Source of the DNA: Stomoxys calcitrans
Lineage: Eukaryota; Arthropoda; Insecta; Diptera; Muscidae
Direction: 5' to 3'
NCBI RefSeq assembly: GCF_963082655.1
Contig: NC_081552.1
Span: 128,249,494-128,313,493 of the forward strand
Length of the DNA: 64,000 bases
Shown in pieces: positions 54,496 to 64,000 of the stretch (the first letter of the stretch is position 1; each line of letters starts with the position of its first letter). Below the pieces are notes generated by a model that saw nothing but the letters and a program-made list of their open reading frames with translations, made no database searches and was not told the DNA's origin. Made by a program: the position numbers and the translations under genes.

Positions 54496-54597
54496 CTCGA
54501 GAATGATTGGGTAATATACACGTCCTTCGAACATATTGGCATTTTCCTCTAACCATTTGATGGCGGTGTAAACATCGGGATACTTGATTTTCAGAAA
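54496..54597 (-). CDS. Smc5: Smc5 exon (coiled-coil/hinge entry), first of four
   Basis: A 102-nt exon (34 codons, phase 0 at both ends). The acceptor is attattctttcag before 54597; the donor is gtaatg after 54496. It reads 'FLKIKYPDVYTAIKWLEENA', then 'NMFEGRVYYPIILE'. SMC5 proteins enter the hinge with a 'YL.WL..N...F.GRVYEP' pattern, matched here. The upstream intron is at least 9.4 kb because no earlier exon is visible before the window edge. All four exons are open and phase-compatible, arguing for a live gene rather than a pseudogene. Confidence 0.85.
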
Positions 54598-54939
54598 CTG
54601 AAAGAATAATTGATACAATTAATTTAGATACAATGAATATACCGCGTGACTATAGTAGGACTGAGGAGTCAAGCTAAGGATACAAATCCAGTTTTTATTC
54701 GATTTCTATCAAATTTAAAACCCCGAGTAAAAAAAATGTATATGATCAGAGCCAAATATGTCTGGGATAAGATAAAGGCAGATCTATTTTGATCCAAATG
54801 CATCTGCCATATCCAACCCCACATAATTATATCTGGTGCTATATATAACTATATCTAGTAGTGGATATAATTGGATTTGGGACTACATATAAGTATATCT
54901 GCTATATATTTTTATATTCAAAGAGATATGCTATATATA
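54598..54939. repeat. Smc5 intron with AT-rich satellite-like sequence
   Basis: After about 180 unique bases the sequence becomes a loose repeat of 'tatatct(g)' words (about 54790-54939). The last 30 bases (ttatattcaaagagatatgc...) recur just beyond the mariner element at 55441-55469. Confidence 0.5.
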
Positions 54940-55437
54940 ATGGGTTGCCTAAAAAGTAATTGCGGATTTTTTAAAAGAAAGTAAATGCATTTTTAATAGA
55001 ACTTAGAATGAAATTTAATCAAATATATAATTGCCATTTTGTTCGATAACCTTTTGCCATCTTCCTGGCAAATCTGGCCTTTATCTGCAAAAAACTGAAC
55101 CAAGTGCGATTTTATAGCCTCATCATTGCCGAAAGTTTTACCATTTAAGGAGTTCTGCAAAGATCGAAATAAATGGTAGTCTGATGGTGCAAGGTCAGGG
55201 CTATATGGTGGATGCATCAAAAGTTCCCAGCCAGGCTCACTCAGTTTTTGGCGAGTGACCAAGGATGTGTGCGGTCTTGCGTTGTCCTGGTGGAATATGA
55301 CACCTTTACGATTGACCTTGAGCTGATAACTAACAGAAGAAAGAATGCAATTACAAAGTCACAAGCCGTTGAAAAAATTTGTCAACGCCGACTATATTGC
55401 TACTATATTACCGACAATTACTTTTTGCGCAACCCAA
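54940..55437 (-). mobile_element. Mariner deletion derivative (498 bp)
   Basis: Ends are atgggttgcctaaaaagtaa and, inverted, ttgggttgcgcaaaaagtaa, with TA on both sides (54938-54939, 55438-55439). The minus strand keeps the transposase C-terminal part (55262-54993, 89 aa: 'WELLMHPPYSPDLAPSDYHL'), containing the third catalytic Asp in the SPDLAPSD motif. The first two thirds are lost. It is the larger relative of the MITE at 19219-19455. Confidence 0.85.
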
Positions 55438-55501
55438 TAATTATATTCAAAGAGATATGCTATATATAATTATATCTGGCCTTAGATAATTATATCTTTG
55501 G

Positions 55502-55503
<2 letters not shown>

Positions 55504-55548
<45 letters not shown>
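55504..55548. repeat. (TA)n microsatellite
   Basis: About 22 uninterrupted TA dinucleotides. Confidence 0.9.
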
Positions 55549-55555
<7 letters not shown>

Positions 55556-55627
55556 ATCTTGCGCTACAAATAACTCAATTTCTACTTTCAGGGGTTTAAA
55601 GTAGAAAAGCTTATATGTTATATTGAA

Positions 55628-57479
55628 CTAGCTGACCCGGGCCCGCTCCGCTGCTCCTTCTTTTACTTTATATGGAACAAAAGTTTCCTTGGAATATTTA
55701 TTTTGGACAATTAAAGATCTTTTAGTGATATACCATGCTAATTTGATTAACAGTTTAACAATATAAGTGCCTTTATCTGAATCCCACATGAACTTTATTG
55801 GTCTACGAATTTAAGTTTGGATGTAAGGTGTACTCCATTCTTAAAATACTTCATTTCAACCCGGTATTCTCGTGATGTCTGATTTAGAGGTGTTTTCGGG
55901 GGAGAGGTGGTCCCCCAGATACTTGGCCCTGAAAAAATATCAGCATCGTGCTCTTCTCCCAAATACCATTTATTTAAACCCCATATTGCCATTGGCTTAA
56001 GAGGAGTTTACAGGATGAGGCGTCACCCAAACACATGGCCCCAAAATTTGTTATCAAATTCGTTTTCTAATCTCAAATACCTTTCATTTGAGCCACATAT
56101 TGGCATGGTCGAAAAATTTTTTCCCTTTGGGGGTGTTTTGGGAAAGGGGTGATGCGTTACATGGTCCTACATATGGATATCAAACTCGTATTCTACTCCC
56201 AAATACCTTTATTTGAGCCTCATATTGTGATGTCACTAAAAAATTGCTGTTTGTGGGGTATTTTGGGAAAGGGGTAGACCTCCAGAAAATTGGTCCCAAA
56301 AGTGGGTATCAATTCTTGCTCTACCGCCCAATACCTTTCATTGAAGCTCCACATTGACATGGTTGGTAAATATGGCCGATTTAGGGGTGTTTTGGGGATA
56401 TAACTATATATCATTTATTTGAACCCCATATTGCCATTGGCCTCAAAGTTGGATATAAAATTCGTTTTCTAATCTCATTTAAACTCCTTATTGCAAAAGT
56501 CAGCAAATATGTCCGGTTTGAGGTATTGGCCATAAAAACAATAAATATTTAATTCCTCTCTCTTTAAGACCCAAATTATCTTGGTGAGCAAATAAGTCCT
56601 ATTTGAGGGTTATTATGGTGGTGGAACGTCCGCTAGGCAGTTGGCCCCTAATGTTGATATCAAATACGTGGTCTACTCCCACATAACTTTAATTGGAGCC
56701 CCATATTTTCAGTCGGCAAACATGGCCGGTTTGGAGGTGTTTTGGAGGATCGGCGGCCACTCAGTGAGTTGGCCTTGAAAATAAATATCGGATTCGTGCT
56801 CCACTTTTAAAACCCTCTTATTTGAGCCTCATATTGGAATAGTCAGACAATACTTACTATTGATATCAAATTCGTGCTTTACTTCCAAAGACCTTTCATT
56901 TGAGCCTCATATTGCTATGGTCGTAAATTTTTCCCCTTTGGGGGATGTTTTTGGGGAGAGGCGGCCCCCCAAACACTTAGTCCCATATTTGGGTATCAGA
57001 TTCGTATTCTAAATTCAAATACCCCATATTCCCATGGTCAGTAAATAAGTCCTGTTTGGGGGTGTTATGGGAAAGGGGTGGACCCCTATTATATTCGTAT
57101 TATATTCGCAAATACCTTTCATTTGAGTCCCATATTGTCGTGATTGGTTTAAATATATGTTTGGTAGGTTTTAGAATGGGGCGGCCCCCTTAGGTACCCC
57201 ATCCGAAATTTGGATACCAAATTTTTATTTTTAGGGTATTACATGAGAGCACACAAAGTTTCGCTTAAATCACACCACCCATATCCGAGATCTGGCATTT
57301 TTGAAAATTAGGGTAAGGGGGAGGGTCCGCCCCCTTTTCAGGTATCAAAAAATGTGGTACCCTATTTTCACCACGGGGTCATTATGCACCATCTGTGAAA
57401 GTTCAAGAAAATCGGTTCAGCCGTTTCTGAGTCTATAAGGAACACACAAACAAACACAAATTGTTTTTATATATAAGAT
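55628..57479 (-). mobile_element. Internally repetitive interspersed element of unknown class (1.85 kb)
   Basis: The left end is ctagctgacccgggcccgct; the right end is aaaatcggttcagccgtttc, then ggaacacacaaacaaacaca and ttatatataagatt. The interior is a string of diverged units, about 90-130 bases apart, built around 'catttgagcccatattg', 'tggtcggtaaatatgtccgg' and 'ggggtgttttgggaaagggg'. There are no coding regions. Such terminal text is common in arthropod repeats, but I cannot assign a class. The strand given is only a guess. Confidence 0.55.
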
Positions 57480-57616
57480 TAGTAATCCTAAAGTATTTGG
57501 CGTTTCACTAACAAAGTTTCCAATTCTCAAAACTTGATTTTTAAATTCGATCAATATGTGGTTGTTGGTGTTAACGATTGGTAATATATGATCTTCGGGA
57601 GTTTTACTTTCTAAAT
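57480..57616 (-). other. Unique open stretch between two repeats (unrecognised)
   Basis: The minus strand is open for all 45 codons: 'LESKTPEDHILPIVNTNNHI', then 'LIEFKNQVLRIGNFVSETPN' and 'TLG'. It is bounded by the CAA tail of a LINE and by the repeat on its left. It could be a host exon fragment, a TE coding relic or chance. It does not resemble SMC5. Confidence 0.25.
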
Positions 57617-58270
57617 GTTGTTGTTGCTGTCGTAACAGTTAGTTGTGTTTTATCTTTCATCTGCTTGATTCTGTTAAGTGTCTAGATTCAGGAACTCTGC
57701 GACTAAGATGGGTTGCTTCCAGAGGGCATGATATGCCTAGGGGATAATACCATGAAACGTGATACGCATTTAAGTCTCCTAGAACCAGACGATAATGACC
57801 AGACAGTAGCCCACGTATGTCCGGCTTGTAAGCCTGGCCATTAACTGGGTCACAGCTACCAACCGGCGGTATGTACACATTGTATAGCTCTATCTCGGCA
57901 GTACCGGATCTGACTGCTATCCCCATGCACTCCATGTAGGGGTCACTAGCGCCAGGCGCAGGTGAGATGGGTCTATACTGCACGGAGTGGTGTATCACGA
58001 CGGCCAATCCACCCCCACCTCCATTTCTTAAGCGATTCTTACGTAGAACATTGTATCCGTGACAACTGTGCAAGCTGCAGGTGTTGGTCAGCTTTGTCTC
58101 CTGGATCGCTGCGACTAATATGTTCTTTCGACTCATAAAATCCACTATCTCATCAATATTGCTTCTTAGACCAATGCAATTCAATAGCAAAAATGAAACA
58201 ATTCCCGGCACTGGCCTAGCAACATTGGCGCTGGGATGCTGTTGTTACGTTATTGCCGCACAAGAGAGGT
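57617..58270 (-). mobile_element. Jockey-type LINE deletion derivative: endonuclease fused to 3' tail
   Basis: Minus strand: a short upstream coding relic (near 58250-58200), then the endonuclease N-terminus (58211 onward: 'GIVSFLLLNCIGLRSNIDEI', 'AIQETKLTNTCSLHSCHGYN', 'LVLGDLNAYHVSWYYPLG'). After about 150 residues it passes directly into the 3' end of the same family ('CPLEATHLSRRVPES...' out of frame) and the CAA tail at 57617. All RT is gone. In the GDFNAHH motif, Phe and the first His are changed (GDLNAYH). Confidence 0.75.
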
Positions 58271-58329
58271 CGGTGTTTTAAAATTATCAAATATATCTAG
58301 TCACCCGAGGTTGTGTTTGCCGCAAAATT

Positions 58330-60396
58330 GTTTGTTTGAAAGCAGTTGTAGTTTCGTCAATGCAATAGCTCACTGCCGCTTATCCTTATATGGCCCGGAA
58401 CCCACATGATGGTAATAGAGGCTTGGTTTGTCCTAGAAACCGCATAATCGAAAGCGCCCTTATGGTTCATCTTGACTGCCCTTACAACACTCAAGCTGTC
58501 GGTACAGATGAGTTTCCTACCTGGCCGTTCGGATGCATATGTCATAGCTGATATGACAGCAGCCAGTCGGCTGAGAAAACACTCACTGTGTCTGGCAGGC
58601 GGCATGCCGTAGCCGTCTCGGAATCATCGGATAAGCCATGTTGATTTAATCAAAAGAGCCATCTGTGTACAAAATCGTCTGTGGCCTGTAAGATGAAATC
58701 TTACAGACCTGGACCAGTGATGTCCTTACTGAAAAAAAGATTGGTATCGGCGGAACAACTATTTCATATTAAGACATAAGCTGCAGTATCCCTCCTATCG
58801 CGGTGGTTGTAGATGTACTAGAGCCATGCGCTTCCAAAAATCGTTATGCAGACTGTCAAAGGGATGAGTAATCGCCCTAAATGCCAAGTTAATCGAAAAA
58901 TTCTCATAGAGACGGAAAAATTCCACGAATCTTGCCTCAATTCTAAGAGAGATGTTAGGCGCGGCCCTAAGAAGAGCCTTGCAAGTTCGAAAGCACTTAT
59001 TGATCACCACGGAAATTAACGAAAAAATCTCAGTGATCATGTGTGTGAGGACTACTCTGTCGAAAGCCTTCTCCAGGTCCGCGTTCCTCACCATTGATTA
59101 GGACAGCTTGTCCAAAAAAAGAGTAGTGCCCTTAAGCGTCATGAGCGCATGATCCAGCTCCGTTTTCTCGACCGGTTTCAAAAGGTCGAAATATCACGTC
59201 TGTGCTTAGCCTGAATTACTTCAGAGCTGAAAGAGAAATCGACGATCAACGAGCTCCATAAATAAGTAAATTCCGAAGACTTCTCTTGTGGTTCCAACAC
59301 AATCCTACCACAAGAAATAATTACGGAAAAGACTGCCGTACTGGAGCTTCAAAGTCCATTAACTTTGTTCCGAAGCACTCTCGAGTCCAAGAAGGGATTT
59401 AGAGAATTCAGAAAATCCTCTCATGTAAGTCGCTTAGCGGCTTTGTTTCCCTCTTCACGAGAGCGCATGCTCTTCTATATCAAAATCAGTTCTCCTGTGA
59501 TCTGCGTTTTCTAAAAAACCACCAGGTATATCAATTTGGAAATCGAGGAGTTAGACTATACCGGGTTGTTCTTCTCAGGTGTCCTTCGAATCAACAAGAA
59601 TCAACTCATTTGCCGCCTTTCGGGACAACTTTTTCATCTGTGCGGCTTATCTGTTAACCGTCTCGGATTCCCGAAACAAATCATTAAAGGATGACAGCAA
59701 AAAAAGTTTAAATAGATTCCAGTCTGCATTTTCACCAAAAATCTGGGCACAAATCTCCTTGATGAACAGGTGGAATTATTCGTAGTGAGCAATATCGGAA
59801 AATTATCTCCAACTTCAGGCATGTCCAAATATGTCCATGCCAAAAAGGACGCCAAATCAGAGCTGCTTATTGAAACATCAATAGCCGTAAGAGAGTGCCG
59901 CGTATTCAGAAGCGTTGGAGACCCGTCGTTCAGTATGATCAAATCCCTGCCCTAGGCACAGCTAATCCACAAGTCAGCAACCTGCGACTTACCAGAGCCC
60001 AGATGGTACTATGAGCATTTAGATCGTCAACCTCTTTCCGAGCGTGTGATCCAATCAATCAGACCACAACCCAAAGAAACATCATGTTCCTTGTAAATGT
60101 TCGTTATAGTGACATGCTGGCCGCCATCAATGGTGATTGATTGATACAGTAACTCGTCTTCCGAAACATCTCAACATTAAGGCAATCCCGGCCTTAGCAT
60201 AGTCATAGTCCTTGTTGTGATGAAAGATTTTACATGCCGGTAAATGTTGAAAGTATAAATTTCTTACAATTATATGAGGCCACTGCAAGGCAATAATGTG
60301 GGGCCCATGTTTAGAAGCAAGGAGTTCCAATCCGTACTTGTGAGAAAGATAGTCCTGAATGTTCAACTGAAGCAGGCAAAAATTTAAATAAGACAA
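58330..60396 (-). pseudogene. I-type LINE relic (endonuclease, RT, RNase H pieces)
   Basis: Decayed minus-strand element: endonuclease start (60396-60127, 'FCLLQLNIQ...LLASKHGPHIIALQ'); endonuclease end (59942-59634, 'ILNDGSPTLLNTRHSLTAID', matching 'ILNDGSPTHFSTHKTFTHID' in the intact element to its right); RT ('DLEKAFDRV' at about 59080); RNase H (58605-58357, 'CTDSLSVVRAVK', 'IMWVPGHIRISGSE'). Many stops and shifts. It belongs to the same broad clade as 60452-64000 but is much older. Confidence 0.65.
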
Positions 60397-60451
60397 ATAT
60401 AAAAATAACTAAAAAATAAGAAAACATAAAAATCAAATTATTGGGCTTAGA

Positions 60452-63400
60452 TTGATTATTATTATTATTATTATTGACAATTATACTTATAACTAAATTA
60501 CAAATATAATGCAAGCTCTGACTACATAGGTCCTAAGCTTGAGAAAAGTAAGAGTTTATTAGCATTATATAATAGGAAATTTAAACGGAACCTTTATATA
60601 AATATTTAAAGAGAAAAAAAAAAAAAAATTAAGTTATATTACAAATTTTGCGTAATTCAAGAGAATTATGTGAGTATTTACAAAGGGGAGAATTTAAATA
60701 AGGTTATATAGGTTACATGATTTAAGAAAATTAATTAAGTCTAATTTGTTTGAAGGGGCATTGATATTGCTAAGAATCTCCAATAAACTTTTGTTTGGAA
60801 AATAATTTGATATAAGCAATTTAATATGTGGGCAGAATAAAAATATATGAGTCGTATCGGAAGTACTGGATCTACAGAACGGACAGTGTTTATCTAAAGT
60901 TCGGTCAATGACCTGGTCATGTGTCAAACGACAGTAACCTAATCTTAGCCTTATAATTTTGACTTGATCACTCCTGGACAGTAATTGGTCTTTGTGTAGA
61001 TAGTCTTGCAGATTTAATTTATTTCTATTCAGATTCTTATACCAAAGCGAGGAGCTGTTCCATATCTCAATTTGTTTTAATGAAAAATCTTTTTGTATAT
61101 GTTTCTTTATATCATTTGGGGATGTATTTGCGGTGGATATAAGAGGCATTTTATTGGCTTGTTTAGCTACTGCATCAGCAAATTCGTTTCCTAAAATATT
61201 AGAGTGACCTGGAACCCAAATTAATTTGATTTTTCTATTTTCTTGGATCAGCAGATCTCTTATTATGGAGGAATAAACCTCAGTACTGTTGTGGTTCGCT
61301 ATAGAGTCCAAGGCAGATAATGAATCAGAGACGATAGCAAAATTGCCTTTAGATCTCTTTGCGAACTTGATAGCTTCAAGAATTGCGATTATTTCAGCCG
61401 AGAAAACTGAGCTATATTCTGGAAGAAGAGATGTCTTGATAATTCTCTTGTCGGTAACTAGACTATAACTTGTAACATTGTTAATTTTAGAACCATCTGT
61501 GAAAATGAAACTATAGTTCTGCAGTTTGGTGCAAATATTCTGAAATTCAGCTACATAAAGATGTGGGATTGTATGCTCCTTTGGATACTTTCGTAGGGAT
61601 GTATCTAATGTTGCTGGATTGAACCTCCAATAAGGGTTATTCGTCTTGGGAGCGGGGTAGTTGAAAAGTAGGTTGTAGGATTTACAGGCGGAAACAATAC
61701 GCCCAATAGCGGAGTCTGTTTTATAAAATTTCTTAGTTTTCAAAGCTTTATTAAGCATTTGCATGAGGGGGGTTTTATCATTAAATAAAATTGTTTTAAT
61801 CAGCTGGGCTGTAGCAATATCTCTATAGTCTTCAATAGTCTTCAGGTTAGCTTCGAATAGTAAATTAAAAATTTTTGTAGTGCGGTGTGCACCTAGCGAT
61901 AAACGCACGGCAGAATTATATGTAGTTTTGATTTTATTGAGAAGGGCTTTGGAGGTGTATCCGTAAAGATATATACCATATGAGATTTTCGAAACAATGA
62001 CAGAACGTGTTATAGTGATAAGTGTAGAGGTATCGCAAGAATAGTTTTTGTTTGACAAACATTTAATAATGTTAAGCCTTTTTGAGAGCGATGTGCTTAA
62101 TTCCTCTATGTGGGAATCCCATTTGTACTTGCTGTTGAAGGTTATGCCTAGTATTTTTAATTTGTTCACTGGACATATAGAGTAGTTGTTGCAGTTTAGA
62201 ACTGGACTGCAGTTTCGTTTTCTGCAAATGTGGAGATGCTTACATTTGTCTATTGACAGTTCCGCTCCGGAATAGTTACACCAGTCTTCTATAGCGCATA
62301 TCGTGTTGTTAAGGTCGATGATCGGTTGGTTCAGCCTGCTAAGTTCCTTTATTATTACAAAATCATCGGCGTAGGATAAGAATTTCAGAGATTTGTCTGA
62401 TTCGAGTAATTCTGAAAGCTTATTATAAGCGATTAGAAATAAAACTACAGAAAGGGGTGAACCCTGGGGTATACCATTGTGAAGGTTATTGAGTTCGGAG
62501 CTGTATGCTCCAACTTTTACTTTAATCTTCCTATTAGTTAAGTAGTTCTTAATGTATTTGAAAATTTTGGGTCCGATACCCCATTCCTCCAATTGATTGA
62601 GAATAGTGTGTAAGCCAATCTTATCAAAAGCTTTTGAAAAGTCAAGTGATATTATAGAAATGTGTTTTCTTGTTCTTAGGGAGTTATTTATTATATAATC
62701 TAGAAGTAAAAGTGGATCTGCTATACTTTTACCTTTTTTAAAACCAAATTGGTTATTGTTAAGTAGCTTATTAGAAGAGATAAACCACCATAGTCTATTG
62801 GCTACAATTTTGTCCAGTACTTTGGAGCAGCATATGTTTAGAGATATAGGCCGATAAGAAGAAACAGAAGTTTTGTCGCCTTTAGGTTTTAGTACTGGGA
62901 TTATAAGACTGTTTTTATAGAACTGTGGGATTTGTGTGTTCAAGATGTCGTTGTATAATCTCACAATACGTTTCTTGGTATTTAAATCAAGATGTTTTAG
63001 CATTTTGTAATTGATTCTATCGATTCCAGGTGTCTTGCCCTTAAGCTTGTTAAGAGATATTGTGAATTCTAAAAAATCTATGTTAGTCTCTATAAGACTA
63101 GCATTTTTACTAGGAACTAAGTGTTTCGGGTTCTCTAAAAATTGGCTCTTTAACGATTGGAATAACGTCGGAAAATTAGAATCTTCTGAAAGCTGGGACC
63201 AGTATGAACAAAATCTATTTGCAATTCCCGTAGGATTTGAGATCATCCCATCATCGCCGGATATGTATGCAATAGGTGTTTTCGGCTTAACGCCGCAGAA
63301 ACGTCTAATATTGGACCAAATCTGGCCCGTAGGATATGAATTGTTAATCACAGATGTAAATTTATCTATTGATTTCTGCTTGGAAAGTTTAAGTTCCCTC

Positions 63401-64000
63401 TTGTATACTGCATTAGCCCTACGATGTGCGACAAGGTTCTCGTCAGTAATATTTCTTCTGAATAAATTTAAAAAATGATTTCTCTCTCGCTTCAATTTAT
63501 CTAATTTCTTGTTCCACCATGGAACAAAGGGTCTATACTTAGGGGTTTGATATTGCGGAATTGCTTCGTTAGAAGCCATCAAAATTATTTTTTGAATATT
63601 AGCAGCTTCTTTATTAATATTCTCACTACGTTGTCTTTCCAAGCAAAATTTCTCAGAAAGACTCTGAAAAAGGGGCCAGTTGGCCTTGCTTGTATTAAAT
63701 AAAGGTTTAAGTCGAAACCCATTATCTGAAAACTTTTCCTGAAACAGCGTCGTCACTATAGGGAAGTGATCGCTACCATAGAGATCAGTCTCTATATGCC
63801 AGTTAGCATGAACTAATAGTGATGCTGAAATTAAAGTGAGATCTATATGGGTGAAAGTCTTGTGAGTAGAAAAATGAGTCGGCGAACCGTCATTTAATAT
63901 AGCTAGATTTGATTGGGTAATAAACTTTGAAAGAATTTTGCCTCTTTTATTGGTCTTAGCAGATCCCCACTGGGGATGCCAACTATTCATATCTCCTGAT
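60452..64000 (-). mobile_element. I-clade non-LTR retrotransposon, 3' 3.5 kb, ORF intact
   Basis: Minus-strand element whose 5' part lies beyond the window. The 3' terminus is a (TAA)n-type run of about seven triplets (60452-60474), the hallmark of I elements. A ~220-bp 3' untranslated region follows and then a long ORF2. It sits in or beside an older relative (58330-60396). The intact ORF and intact tail suggest a young, possibly active copy. Confidence 0.85.
60694..64000 (-). CDS. I-element ORF2 protein (endonuclease-RT-RNase H), 5' partial
   Basis: It is open from the window edge to the stop at 60694, at least 1,101 codons. The first Met (63988-63990) is internal because upstream codons continue in frame ('SGDMNSWHPQWGS' is the endonuclease GD.N..H..WGS motif). 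Numbering from that Met: endonuclease end with 'SDHFP' at 73-77; RT with 'KTPGIDRI' (319-326), 'YRPISLN' (379-385), 'LDFSKAFD' (449-456), 'NGIPQGSPLS' (505-514) and 'YADD' (540-543); RNase H with D832, E866, D889 and D939 all present; Cys/His knuckle C1036, C1039, H1048, C1053. It makes cDNA by target-primed reverse transcription. No missing catalytic residue was seen. Confidence 0.9.
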   Translation of the reverse strand, partial: SGDMNSWHPQWGSAKTNKRGKILSKFITQSNLAILNDGSPTHFSTHKTFTHIDLTLISASLLVHANWHIETDLYGSDHFPIVTTLFQEKFSDNGFRLKPLFNTSKANWPLFQSLSEKFCLERQRSENINKEAANIQKIILMASNEAIPQYQTPKYRPFVPWWNKKLDKLKRERNHFLNLFRRNITDENLVAHRRANAVYKRELKLSKQKSIDKFTSVINNSYPTGQIWSNIRRFCGVKPKTPIAYISGDDGMISNPTGIANRFCSYWSQLSEDSNFPTLFQSLKSQFLENPKHLVPSKNASLIETNIDFLEFTISLNKLKGKTPGIDRINYKMLKHLDLNTKKRIVRLYNDILNTQIPQFYKNSLIIPVLKPKGDKTSVSSYRPISLNICCSKVLDKIVANRLWWFISSNKLLNNNQFGFKKGKSIADPLLLLDYIINNSLRTRKHISIISLDFSKAFDKIGLHTILNQLEEWGIGPKIFKYIKNYLTNRKIKVKVGAYSSELNNLHNGIPQGSPLSVVLFLIAYNKLSELLESDKSLKFLSYADDFVIIKELSRLNQPIIDLNNTICAIEDWCNYSGAELSIDKCKHLHICRKRNCSPVLNCNNYSICPVNKLKILGITFNSKYKWDSHIEELSTSLSKRLNIIKCLSNKNYSCDTSTLITITRSVIVSKISYGIYLYGYTSKALLNKIKTTYNSAVRLSLGAHRTTKIFNLLFEANLKTIEDYRDIATAQLIKTILFNDKTPLMQMLNKALKTKKFYKTDSAIGRIVSACKSYNLLFNYPAPKTNNPYWRFNPATLDTSLRKYPKEHTIPHLYVAEFQNICTKLQNYSFIFTDGSKINNVTSYSLVTDKRIIKTSLLPEYSSVFSAEIIAILEAIKFAKRSKGNFAIVSDSLSALDSIANHNSTEVYSSIIRDLLIQENRKIKLIWVPGHSNILGNEFADAVAKQANKMPLISTANTSPNDIKKHIQKDFSLKQIEIWNSSSLWYKNLNRNKLNLQDYLHKDQLLSRSDQVKIIRLRLGYCRLTHDQVIDRTLDKHCPFCRSSTSDTTHIFLFCPHIKLLISNYFPNKSLLEILSNINAPSNKLDLINFLKSCNLYNLI

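Noticed and set aside
63011..63478. 155-codon plus-strand frame
   Set aside because: Antisense shadow of the intact I-element ORF2.
1..64000. tRNA, rRNA, bacterial operon or phage features
   Set aside because: Looked for by eye on both strands; none seen. Everything recognisable is eukaryotic TE or Smc5.

Overview
This is a eukaryotic, insect-type window, very probably from a calyptrate fly (house-fly, stable-fly or blow-fly group). The evidence is the DINE-1/Helentron-like repeats with a (GTCY)n block, the RTE, Jockey, I and LOA-like non-LTR retrotransposons, the mariner-type elements, and split exons of a conserved animal gene. Nothing bacterial is present: no operons, rRNA, tRNA or CRISPR. 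Almost all of the window is transposable-element (TE) sequence.

The one host gene I can recognise is Smc5 (SMC5/6 complex). Four consecutive exons on the minus strand (54597-54496, 54417-54209, 54142-53979, 52475-52346) encode the hinge and its flanks, with matching splice phases. Its neighbouring introns are TE graveyards: at least 9.4 kb upstream and, if the 3' exons lie further left, at least 52 kb downstream. Most long LINE copies here share the minus strand with Smc5.

Layout. 1-9907: DINE-like elements, one plus copy followed by a head-to-tail minus-strand array containing a recent ~2.8 kb duplication. 10.4-20.5 kb: a mariner relic, a broken LOA/I-like LINE with gag and pol remnants, small LINE pieces, another DINE, a degenerate ~1.5 kb inverted-repeat element and a 237-bp mariner MITE. 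20.5-28.7 kb: an RTE-type LINE split by a Jockey-type LINE, with a 13-bp target-site duplication, a SINE-like insert and a minisatellite. 28.7-52.0 kb: a very recent segmental duplication with block order P-Q-Q-S-P-Q-S (P ~3.05 kb, Q 3,531 bp, S ~3.3 kb). P holds unrecognised open stretches and old repeats; Q holds a mariner foldback derivative, DINE pieces and a LINE RNase H relic; S holds an RTE copy. 52.3-54.6 kb: Smc5 exons, with a DINE and an intact 607-bp foldback mariner derivative in one intron. 54.6-60.4 kb: a 498-bp mariner deletion derivative, a (TA)n tract, a 1.85-kb internally repetitive element and LINE relics. 60.45-64 kb: an I-clade LINE whose ORF2 is open for its whole visible length with all catalytic residues present, running off the right edge.

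No genes here act as a pathway. The interest lies in TE biology: 153-bp modules shared by two DINE subfamilies, DINE concatemers, a palindromic mariner derivative that carries the start of its own transposase in both arms, a SINE/LINE shared 3' end, nested insertions, and copying of whole TE clusters inside a host intron. Family assignments come from reading motifs by eye; no database search was run.
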